Source of the DNA: Luidia sarsii
Taxonomy: Eukaryota > Echinodermata > Asteroidea > Paxillosida > Luidiidae
NCBI GenBank assembly: GCA_949987565.1
Contig: OX465111.1
Coordinates: 16,652,359 to 16,716,358 of the forward strand
Length of the DNA stretch: 64,000 nucleotides
Direction: 5' to 3'
Of the stretch, positions 42,049 to 53,500 are shown piece after piece. A program made the position numbers and the translations under genes. The notes beneath the pieces are model-generated. The model had not been told where the DNA came from, ran no database searches, and worked only from the letters and a program-made list of their open reading frames with translations. Each line of letters begins with the position of its first letter. The stretch's first letter is position 1.

Positions 42049-42985
42049 GTACCTGTAATACGTCCGATGGGAAAAATCGGCATGAGAGTCGCACATGACG
42101 ACGCCATTTGGCCCAGGTGAAGAAACTTTGAGACGCTTTTAGAAACGGTTACAGACCACGAAGATACATCTACCAAGTCAGTGCCGTCACTTCACAGTTC
42201 TGAAACTACATCATCCAATTCTGTAACCGCAGAGAAAGAGTTGTAAATTAAACGGATATTATCATTCTACATGCATGTTATAATAGATGCCAAAAATGAC
42301 GTGACTTATAGTAGGTATTTTTTTGCATCTCATTTGGTGCAGAACAGGAGTGAAAATGAACAAAGAAGAGTCCACATTCTTCTTTGTACATTTCCATCGC
42401 TGCTCTGTGCCAAATGAGACGAACAAAGGCCCACTATAAGTCACGTGATGAATGTAAACATTGGTCGCGCAATCGGTCTATTATTAAATTGTGGTGTATA
42501 GCTGCAAAGAATTGTACTGTACACCGATTAATAAATCATAATGTACAATATACACCGATTGCCAATTAGTTTCTTGCTGCCACCAGCTAATTAAGTTCGA
42601 GCTTTTTTTTTTTAATTTCCCGTTGCATTTAGGCTGGCGGTTCAGTTCGTCGGTGTAGGTTGATCTTCGTGTTTTGCACTTATATAAGGCAGTTCACACT
42701 AAATTTAATGGAAGCATCAATTTTATTCAAAGTGATTTCACATGAAAAGGTACCTATACAGTAACTTTAGCCCTTTTACTCCTTATTAAACTTCGATCTT
42801 CGTAATCAAAAAATGTTAAAAAGGGCTAAAGTTAGTTACTGTTGCTAATGAAAAGGTAGACTCTGACCAACGACATACAATCAAATCAAATTAAATATAT
42901 ACTAAATAGGCCTACCTTCTCTTTATCCCATTTCAATGTGTTACTTTATTTATATAGGCTTAAGTTCCAAGAAAGCGTATTCCAA
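42049..42985. other. Gene-free stretch
   Basis: No gene recognised. A loose hairpin pairs TCTCATTTGG with CCAAATGAGA (42327-42421), within longer inverted arms running from TGACGTGACTTATAGTAGG (about 42297) to CCACTATAAGTCACGTGATG (about 42450). A second pairs GTAACTTTAGCCC (about 42760) with GGGCTAAAGTTAGTTAC (about 42825). Confidence 0.5.
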
Positions 42986-42989
42986 GAAA

Positions 42990-45391
42990 GGTATTGTTGG
43001 TGTAGCGGATACACTCTCCAACTTCCAACTTTGTGGCCCGCGTTCGAGTCTTGGTCTTGCCAAGGTCTTCGATAAGTCTTTCTTATTTTTTCTCGAAGTC
43101 TATTTCTAGCTTTAAAATACCCAATGTGATAGCTTATATATTAGTTCCAATTTAAGTTATCAAGAAGGTCTTGTTGGTGTAGCGGATACACTCTCTAACT
43201 TCCAACTTTGTGGCCCGTGTTCGAGTCTTGGTCTTGCAAAGGTCCTTGGATGATTCTTTCTTATTTTTTCTCGAACTCTATCACCCAATGCGATAGTTTA
43301 TATATTAGTTCCAAATTATTTAAGCAAGAAGGACGTGTTGGTGTAGCGGATACACTCTCCGACTTCAAACTTGGAGGCTCGAGTTCGAGTCGTGGTCTTG
43401 CCATGATTCCTGTTCGAGTCTCGGATGCGAAAAAGAAGCAATTTTATTATTTTTTTCGCTGTCTAATTAATATTAAAAAGAGTAAAATTCCGATTTTTTT
43501 TAATTTCATCTAGTGGGGTAGAGGTTGGGGTGGGTTGGGGTGGGTTGGGGTGGGTTGGGGTGGGTTGGGGTGGGTTGGGGTGGGTTGGGGTGGGTTGGGG
43601 TGGGTTGGGGTGGGTTGGGGTGGGTTGGGGTGGGTTGGGGTGGGTTGGGGTGGGTTGGGGTGGGTTGGGGTGGGTTGGGGTGGGTTGGGGTGGGTTGGGG
43701 TGGGTTGGGGTGGGTTGGGGTGGGTTGGGGTGGGTTGGGGTGGGTTGGGGTGGGTTGGGGTGGGTTGGGGTGGGTTGGGGAGGGTTGGGGAGGGTTGGGG
43801 AGGGTTGGGGAGGGTTGGGGTGGGTTGGGGTGGGTTGGGGTGGGTTGGGGTGGGTTGGGGTGGGTTGGGGTGGGTTGGGGTGGGTTGGGGAGGGTTGGGG
43901 TGGGTTGGGGAGGGTTGGGGTGGGTTGGGGAGGGTTGGGGTGGGTTGGGGTGGGTTGGGGTGGGTTGGGGTGGGTTGGGGTGGGTTGGGGTGGGTTGGGG
44001 AGGGTTGGGGAGGGTTGGGGAGGGTTGGGGAGGGTTGGGGAGGGTTGGGGAGGGTTGGGGAGGGTTGGGGTGGGTTGGGGTGGGTTGGGGTGGGTTGGGG
44101 TGGGTTGGGGTGGGTTGGGGAGGGTTGGGGTGGGTTGGGGAGGGTTGGGGTGGGTTGGGGAGGGTTGGGGTGGGTTGGGGTGGGTTGGGGAGGGTTGGGG
44201 TGGGTTGGGGAGGGTTGGGGAGGGTTGGGGAGGGTTGGGGTGGGTTGGGGAGGGTTGGGGTGGGTTGGGGAGGGTTGGGGTGGGTTGGGGTGGGTTGGGG
44301 TGGGTTGGGGTGGGTTGGGGTGGGTTGGGGTGGGTTGGGGAGGGTTGCACCCACCGCGGTTCGAACCACCAACCTTGAGTTCCCCAGGCGAACCATCAAC
44401 CCACTCCACTCTTGGCTCCCCCCACCCACCCCTCATTTTATCTTATATTTAAACCTTCGGTTGCCTTAATCGAACTTAAAACGAAAAACTACAAAACGCA
44501 GGATCGAACCACCAACCTTCGCATTGGTAGTCGAGAGACTAACCACGAGGCTACCAGTGATTCTTGGAGTTGTGTTGAGATTTCAAATACTAGATCATTC
44601 GGTTTGTACTTGTTAATTAAACAAAAAACAGCTTAGCGTCTCTCAGCTCCTGGCTTCGAACTCGGGAGTTTTGGTTAATGGTTCTAGGTATGCCGACTAC
44701 GCTACCGGCACCCACTGGTTTGTTTTCGAATTTCTTGATAATTATATAGACGTTCTATTTGTACTTTATATAATTGGAGATCAAAAAGGTTTCATCTCGG
44801 ATTGGAACCCAGACGTTGGTAATGGTTGTTACAGGAGCTTCGCACTATACGCCATGGGCACCACATCGAAATTGGGCAATTTTTTTTAGATACTTAAATA
44901 CTCATTCCAAATTAGAAGGGTTAAACAGAAAAAAAGCCATATAGGCCTATTAGCGTCTCCGCCAGGATTCGAACCGGAATGTTGGCGATTGGCAGTTCAA
45001 GACGCATCACGCAACGCCACGGAACCGCTTGGAATTTGGCGAAATTTTCAGATATATACTTAAAGACTCATCCCATAATTAGACTTAAATAATTAGTGTT
45101 AAACAGACAAAAAGTGTCGCCGCCAGGATTCGAACCATAGTGCTGGCGATTGACATGCAGTTCACGGGCACTTCACGATGTATATAGCCTATAGTATAGG
45201 CCACTATAGGGGATGAGCGGTTCCTTTTCTTCCTATCTATTTATGATTTTAAAATGCCCAATTACATTGTTTATATACATGTATTAGTCCAATTGGCCTT
45301 ATAAAGAAGGATTTGTTCCAGTACTAGGTACAGCGGATACACTCTCTGACTTCCATCTTGATGATGGAAAGATCCTTGTTCGACTCTCAGA
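42990..45391. repeat. Cluster of about ten tRNA-like modules
   Basis: Plus strand: 42991-43062, 43169-43243, 43333-43401 and 45312-45391. They share GTGTAGCGGATACACTCTC (A-box-like) and CGTTCGAGTCTTGG (B-box-like). The first three are about 165-175 bp apart. Minus strand: 44347-44418, 44497-44556, 44641-44715, 44790-44865, 44951-45032 and 45116-45180. Each has a B-box-like sequence (GGTTCGAACC, GGTTCGATCC, GAGTTCGAAGCC, GGGTTCCAATCC, GGTTCGAATCC) about 35-50 bases after an A-box-like one. The minus-strand modules are not all copies of one sequence. I infer tRNA-derived retroposons or decayed tRNA genes; I did not find a convincing complete cloverleaf. Confidence 0.6.
43519..44346. repeat. G-rich decamer satellite (GGGTTGGGGT)n
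   Basis: About 83 copies of a 10-bp unit with two point variants (TGGGTTGGGG and AGGGTTGGGG). The first 26 units are all T type; A types then appear in irregular runs. Every ten bases carries GGG and GGGG runs, so the strand can form G-quadruplexes. Frames are open in all directions because of the unit only. Confidence 0.97.
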
Positions 45392-47558
45392 GATGTAAAG
45401 AGAACAATTTAATTCTTTTTCTCGACGAGCAAATCATTATTATATTACAAAAGGGTAAAACTTTTATTTTAGTTTGGGGGTAGAGTAACCTTGAGGGTGT
45501 CAGGCGAGCTACCAACCCACTGCACCCTTGGATTTTTTTTTTCGGTGGGGGGGGGGTGGAGGTTAATTGCGTTCATGATCAATATAAATAATAAGTAGCT
45601 AACACTGAACGATTTCCAAATTTCTGTTGAAATTGCTCTGTTAGGCCCACGGGATGCCCATGGTTCCAGGATGACGATGTAACAGGTTTTTTTTTTCTTC
45701 AGAATAAACGGTTCCGTAGTGGCTTCCGAGTTCCGACTCAGACTCGACCCGGGACACAGCGGCACAAGTAAGACAACTGACAAATAATATGGTGCATTGA
45801 ACTTATAAACGATTTTATTGAACCAAACTTAGGCCCTAATAGACATCAAAACATGATTTGTCTCGAGGATAGGCTGGCAACTATACCGGTCTGTGTGGCC
45901 ACGCCCGTCGGTCTTAAAATGAACAACCACAGGTAAGCGGATGAAATAGGACTGACGACTTGGCTTGGAGATTTGCATGGAGGAGTCACAATGTGGGACT
46001 AAATGTGCACTGAGTTACCGGCGGTACACCATGGAACTCATCTCAACCGAGAATGAATGTGGCTCTGTGTATATAGAGCCGATTAGTCAACCATGGAGAA
46101 ACCATGATTCAACGTTTCGGACAGTGCATGATACTCTGCCAGATTAAGCCCTACACAACAAAAACATCAACATCAAAGCCGAACGATTCTGAATCAATGA
46201 AATGCCTTTCACCAGAACTTCGTTTTAACAAATTTATTTGCATGAACAAATTTGCAGTATTTGAAAAAGAAATTCGTAGGCCCTCCTTTTCATTAGACCC
46301 GTAAGACGGAGCCCTTTTATAACCCCTTTGAAAGGCCCAGTACAACATTGGGAAGATCAGAAAACATCGATGTCCACAGACTTAGTGTTTATTTATAGAG
46401 CTCTATGCTTAAAGGGCATACTATATAATATGGGCGTCGACATTACATTAATAATTATTATTAGCCTAACTTTCTTGTCAGTAGACTTGTGCGGGCTACA
46501 GTGCAGCTAACAGCTAAAGTAAACTGTACCCCTATACTAAGATTTTTTTGACGTTTCATTGTCGTATGTGATATTAAATCAATAATTGAACCAATTAATA
46601 TGAATTACTCTAGTAAAGTATTAAAACACTTTACCTGTTTTGTATATATTCGGTACGTCCCTTGCGCAAAGCGAATGCCACATACAATGAAGATTCGTCG
46701 GGTATAATTTCAACATGACTCCAATAAATAATTCAGACGAGTGCTGAGATCAAGAAATGTACATGACAATAATTATAATATATGACGGCGATAATTATTT
46801 AGAGAGCGGCTCCATTATGGTCTCACTCTCGATCTCAGGTTCACTGTGCATAGAGCAAGGAAAGTGAGTCGAGTGGGAAGGCGGGGTGCCTGTGAAATTG
46901 TTATAAGTTACATGTAAAAAAAACCAAAAAATCTTTGAATAGCAGTTTTCACAATCTCCCCTACGACCACGAACGTGGTCAAGTGGTTGCGGTTGAAATT
47001 GGTCCCGGTTTATTTCAGGGATAGAACTTTGAGCCCGTAATTCTAATGTGAGAGTTGCCTACGATACGCCGGATTGAAAAAGCCTAAACATTGACCGGCC
47101 ATCTTTAATGCGCTGGTATCTGTTTTGGCGTAGACAATGTACACGGGGTTTGGTGCTGCTGATTACCAGCGGAACGGCGTAGACTATTCCATTAAGTTTT
47201 GAGGGTATTTTTTGCGATGTGAAGAGTATCAACATGAATAAAAAGTGGAAAATTATCCCATCGTTGGAAAGCAAAATGTTTTAATTTAAAGCATAGTAAT
47301 ACAATTTAATGTGTAAAGTTTATCTTTACCGTTTAATCTGTCTGTGATATTGTCGGCTTGGTCGTACTCTGTAGAATGCAGACCCAAAAAAATCTTAGAC
47401 TAGTCTTATGGCAATTAGCCGGTCTTGTGTACTGATACGATGTACATGCCAATTCAATTGCTAGCCTGGAAAATCAGAATGTCATCGATGAGTAAGGTTT
47501 GAAATGGGCGAATTTGACAGATGCTGACTGTAAAATTGGCTATCATCACCGCAGAAAG
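45392..47558. other. Gene-free stretch before ATAT1
   Basis: No gene recognised. A Pal-G relative (GAGTTACCGGCGGTACACCATGG, GAATGTGGCTCTGTG, CAACGTTTCGGACAGTGC) is at 46010-46145. A long G run lies at 45543-45555. The ATAT1 promoter should be near the right end, but no core motif is obvious. Confidence 0.45.
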
Positions 47559-50500
47559 ATGGAATTTAAGTTCAGTATCAACAGCCTGTTCGGGGAGAGC
47601 GTGACGATCGTCGATCACCGCCTGGAGCCTCACGGATCAACAGGGTAAACTGCCAAACTTTTAATTTGGAACGAACGGAGTCTGATTCAAACATCACCTT
47701 CCCTGATCTGGCCTATGGCCACAGGTTCAAAGAGTGTGGACCGAAACTAAGTTATGCTGCTCTCCGATCATGTTGATCTTGGAGTGGATCGAGTAAAGAC
47801 ACTAGATCAGTTAAAGAATACAAACACCCCTTCAAACTACAAGGGTAATTCGTAACGTGCAGAACTCGGTATTCGGTAGTAATAATATTATTGTCTATTG
47901 AATGAAACTCAGCCTTTTTATGACCACCTTCCCCTTCCTCATTACCCTCTTCATAGTTCCTTGCTCTATCCATGCTCTATCATGACTCAATGCCCTCTTC
48001 ATCCTCCTCGTCCTCCTTCCGAGTATTTCCTAATAAACATTTGGTGGCTTAGTACTACTAGTACTACTACTGCTTCCCCCAAAGTGTTTATTTTGGTTTC
48101 ATTTAACTAGTCCATTATTGTGATATACAAAAATGTTGCAAACTGCTTACTGACTAAAATTACCAAAATGTAAATCTAAAATTGAGTGGGCCTGATGTTT
48201 CGATCCTAGCAGGACCTTGCTCAAAGGCAGAGTGACAATTTTAGTCCATTATTGAATATTTTATTGAATAATTATAGTTTGTGTGTGTGGTTTCAATTTC
48301 TGAATTTGAATGTCAGATCCCTCCTCTATCTCCATGGTCAGATGTAATGTTTGTAATTACCGTAGAATGTCGATTGAAAACTTCTGCTTTCTGAGCAGGG
48401 GTGGATTTCACAAACCAGAAAGCCTTACAAATTAATAGTACAATGCATCGTAACTCAAGTTGCGATGGGTTTGGTGAAATCGACTGCAGAACATGCATCT
48501 TCACGAATCACAGCAGTTGCATTAATTGCCATTCCTGTAAATTCTTGTCCATTTTACACTACAGTGAAAACTTGAGAGCACATATGGAACAAGTCATTGA
48601 TGAGATGGGACAAGCATCAGCTAAGGTATGTGGACATTTTCAAGACGGAGCCATTTATTTTGGGGGGCAGGTTATATTCACCCAGCATTCTTCTCCCAAA
48701 TGCTATTCAGCCGGTCCCTTACTTTGATTGGCCAATTGTCATCACTTGTTGTCGGCTCTCTTGCTCGAAAGGTTATTCTGCCGTAGGTCATTCCTAAGTA
48801 AACTTTCGGGCAAGAGAGCCGGCATGACGTAAATGACAGTTTGCCAATCAGAGTATGTGACGGGCAGAATAGTGTTTGCGGGAAGAATGCCGTTGCCGGG
48901 TCAAAATACATTGCCTTTTTTTTTCACTTGAACTAATGATTACTATTTAATTATGTTTGATTTTCAGTCCATAGATGGACTGATCTATTTCAAACTTTTC
49001 AAAGGCTAACTTTCCCTACATAAATCCTGTGTGAACTTGTGAAGAGGTGGAAATAGTCTTGCTGTATCATAAGTTTATATTCATTTGTAGCCTTTCTCTG
49101 TTGTTGCCTCTGTCGTTCATTTAAGGCTCAAGGACTTCATGGCCCCATCACGTCAGCGCACAAACTCCGCTTCTCCAATCACCACCTCTACGTAATGAAG
49201 GACACACCAGCCAACGGGTAGGCACTTGTACAAAACAAACCTAAACATTGTTTGAATTTCATTGAAAGTGAAGGTAAATCTGACCAGGAAAATTTGTAAA
49301 CAATTCAAAATTTGGCAAAGAATATGTAACGTTCCAGTGCTCCTACCACCTGAAATACCGGTACCCAGCCCTTAGTCTCCAATCACCACCTCTACGTAAT
49401 GAAGGACACACCAGCCAACGGGTAGGCACTTGTAAAAAACCAACCTTAAAATTGTTTGAATTTCATTGAAAGTGAAGGTAAAACTGGAAATTTGTAAACA
49501 ATTCAAAAATTGGCAAAGAATATGTAACGTTCCAGTGCTCCTACCACCTGAGATACCGGTACCCAGTCCTTAGACTGCAGCCTTCCCAGATAGTCAACTA
49601 GTCTTTGCGGGGTTGGGGCGCCAGTTAGAAGCATTAACCATTAACTGCACTACATAGTATCCAGGTATCAATTCCTTGTTTTTCATTCAGATGCCACTTT
49701 AAAAAAAAAAGTGGCACAGTGCCCTGACTCCCTCATGTGTTATCCCAATGGACAGGGGTCTTGGTGCTGCAGTGGGCATCCTGAAGGTGGGCCGGAAGAA
49801 GCTCTTTGTCCTGGATGCCCACGGCAAGCAGACGGAGATGGAGCCGCTGTGCGTGCTGGACTTCTACGTCCACGAGTCCTGCCAGAGGAGGGGATGCGGG
49901 AAGACGCTGTTCCAGGCCATGCTTACGGTGAGTCCTCCGTTCCAGTGCAGCTTGGATTTGTGGCGGAGTCTGCTCTGTAAGTCCACCATCACTTCCTGCC
50001 AAGGTCACACTGGTTTCCTCTGTGCTGGTTCACGCAACTTTCCATGCGAGCCCAATCATTTAAAGTGTGAGTGTCGTGCACGTAAACACCTTGTTTTCAT
50101 CTTAACATCATCAAAATGAAAGGGAGACGGTAATAACGAAGGCTTGGTTACTTTGCTCCATAATGTACAGTAGTGAGAGCGAGTCATTGGAGTTATGTTC
50201 GTTTTCCAAACCCTAAATCTGATAACTTTTTTATCACTCTGCCTTTGAGAAAGGTCCTGCTAGGATCGAAATGTCAGGCCCACTAAATTTTTGAAACTTT
50301 TTATCAAGACGATTTGTGGCAAAGCGTGAGCCAGTTAGTCTTGCCCAGTCGACCTCAACATGACGTAATGAAGTCTTCTTGGTTCATTTGTCCGCTGTGC
50401 AAAAGGACAAGAGCCAAGTCACTGCAGTTATATTCCATTGTCTTCTCTCCTCTTGCAGCATGAGGGACTACAGGCCCAGCATCTGCCCATAGACAGACCG

Positions 50501-53500
50501 TCACACAAGTTCACATCCTTCCTGGCCAAGCATTACAACCTGCGGGCGACAATCCATCAGGTCAGGAGACGTGCTGCTTACATTCCGTCGGTGTTTTCAC
50601 ACACTGGCAAATCCCAACAAACTAACAATGCAAAAATGTTGCAAACTGCTCACAGACCATTGACCTGAATGTAAATCCCAAAAGATGTAGACGGCCTGAT
50701 GTATCGATCCTTGCAGGACATTTCTGCCTTTGAAAAAGGACCAAAACATCACACCCATCCCAGGAGGACGTTTCTCAAAGACAGAATCATTCTGCATTTG
50801 ATAAGACGAAGTGTGAGAATGACTCTCAAATTTCTTAAAGGCAGAATGGATCATTCTGCCTTTGAGAAAGGTCCTGCTAGCACCAAAACAACACACCCAA
50901 GCAAACAATACTTAACCACTTCGCGCCGGTTTTTTTTTTAGCGCCGATGACCGCCATACGGGGGTTTTTGAACAATGCATCATTTTAAAATCTTGCTAAA
51001 ACAAGCGGAACAATATATTTCTGTGAAATAAATCGATAAGGGTATACTATGGGTACAAGAGAGTAAAACCTGGCACAATTCGAACGTCGTTGTGGCCTTT
51101 GTCAAGAGATTATCCGTTCGAAAAAGGGCCCTTTGTGCGTCGTCAATTGACCGTAACGGACGTGTGTGTGTGGGTGCGTGTACGCTGCTGACAATCCCTG
51201 ACCGCAGACTCCAGCCTCCACTCCAGGCAGTCAAATCTTCGAGTTGGTCGGCCACAAACGAGCGTACAGATTACGGTAAAGAATGTGGGGGGAATTCCAA
51301 TGCCAGACCGACGACCGTTGGGCTGTGTGGCATGCAAAGACAATGTCCCCCGCGTGCTTTCAGCTGCAGCGCGGTATCCCTCGATCCTCCACAGTAAAAG
51401 TCCCACAATTGCACAATTACTGCTGCTAATCTTGCAATTCATGTGGCAACTTGCGTCAAAAAGGGTCTTTGTACTGATTCATATTGCTTTGTTCTAAGCT
51501 GAAAAGAGTCTTTGTTTAAAATGTGGACAATAGTGGTGCCCGGATTTGGAGGGCCCCGTTGCAAAGGCAATCCAATTGACCTCCGGATTCGGAGGTCCCG
51601 GCGCGAAGTGGTTAAAGAAGGGTTGGCCTTGAAAGGGTTTGCCCTACTCGACGTGTAATTAAACACTGTATGCTAAGTACTGATTGAGTACAGTAAACCC
51701 TTCTTGATGTACACAAAATCATCTATCAAGCAAAAATACATGTTCTGATCAGGCCCTGTTTTGTACATTGTCTTCATATGTCGTATTCTTATTAAACCTT
51801 TACAGTTTTTGATATGAAGTGTATGATTTGCTTATTAAAACGAAACACAAAATATGTTTCAAAAATCGTTGCTAACCATCAAAAGCTATTTTCCCTGAAT
51901 TGTTGAACGAATGTAGGAAAGGACTTTTGAATTGAACATTTGGCAAATAAAACTTTGACTGAACCGGGACTTGTATCCCAGACCTCATGGTTTTGCATAC
52001 CAGCACTCTTACCATCTGAGCTATTCAGCCCTCAGATAATGGCCTTCCCAAATAGTCAACTAGTCTTTGCCCTGATTTGTGTTGGTTTGATGTCTTGTCT
52101 TTGGGGTTTCACGACAGGTCAACAACTTTGTCATCTTTGACGGCTTCTTTCGCGGTCAGCCCGAAGACAGCTATGTCAAGAGGCGTTCAGCAGCAGCCCA
52201 CAGGAAACCTCCACCAGCCCCCAATAAGAGAGACAGTAAGTGGTGACTTAGGAGTTGAAGTGAATGAGACATCATTTTTTTAAGATTTAAGAATTTAGTT
52301 TAATACCTACACTAGTGCTGGGCGACTATTGATTTTCAAGAGTCGATTAGTCGTTGGCGTAATAGTCGCGAAAAGTCGACTAGTCGACCATTGTTTAGTA
52401 CACACGTTTTTATTGTATAACTATACACGTGTACATGTACATGTACAGTACATGTACTGTACAGTACATGTACAGTACATGTACACTTATTGCAGCCTAT
52501 TGTGCATGTAGTACGTGTACTAGTGTACGTATATTAGTACTGTACATCTACTGTACATGTACATGTACAATGTACATTACGTGTTCATGTACATGCCATC
52601 TACACACGTGCACACGTGTATGTAAATGTACATGTACATGTACAGTACATGTGTGTTACCAGCTCTGCAGCGAACACAACAAGACCAGACGGACACTTCC
52701 ATTTTCATTGTAGGGGACAAATTAAATTGTGGTTGTGGAATGAATTAAATTTCATTGGTTTACAGGACTTACATGCATAGCTTTGTGTCATGCGCGCATT
52801 GTGATGTTTTGTAAGCCATTTATTCTGAAATGGTTTCAGAACTTTGGTAAAATGTGTGTCTATTTTGTTTACCTTAAGAACTTGACTCTATTAACCCCCC
52901 TTTCCATTTTTGGAATGGGCCGGTGAAACTGTGGACTCATCATGGTCATGGCGGCCGTTTTTACAGCGCACGTGTTAGTGTTACAATTTTGCTTCCGTGC
53001 AAAGCCTCCCAGAAATGTGGACCTCTAACAGGGAGTTGTTTCGTCTCTAGGCATTTCAGAATATTATGGAGAAACAGCAACTCCAACCTTTCACCAACCA
53101 GTTAATTATCCTCTGGAAGAAATAATACAATCTGGTCGTGCTTTCGGTGAGGTTGATAATTTTCCGTGAAGGGTGAACGGATTAGTCCGCAACTTAATTC
53201 GCACGGGGAAAATTAACTTCGCTGCTAATATTTAATAATCACGGCACGGCGTGAGTTCGTAAAATAAACAAACTGAACTGTCGCAAGGAAAAATGATTTT
53301 GATCCCCGTGTTTTGATCCCAGGGCTTGGCTAGCGGGACCTTTCTCAAATTAATGACAACGAAAGTGAGGAGTCGAGGGTCTGTATTCTTTTATTTGGTA
53401 AATTGGGACATTTATATTCAGAAAGCAGTCTTCAATAGTGTCATGTTTCATTTCAGATTATCTTAAGTAGAAGTCCAGCGCAAACAGTCTTTAAGTCTGT

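Noticed and set aside
43519..44346. Interstitial telomere
   Set aside because: The unit is a 10-mer (GGGTTGGGGT), not TTAGGG or the ciliate TTGGGG hexamer, and nothing else suggests a chromosome end.
43506..44469. Six frames of about 300 codons (Gly-Trp-Val or Pro-Thr repeats)
   Set aside because: All derive from the decamer satellite and are equally open on both strands.
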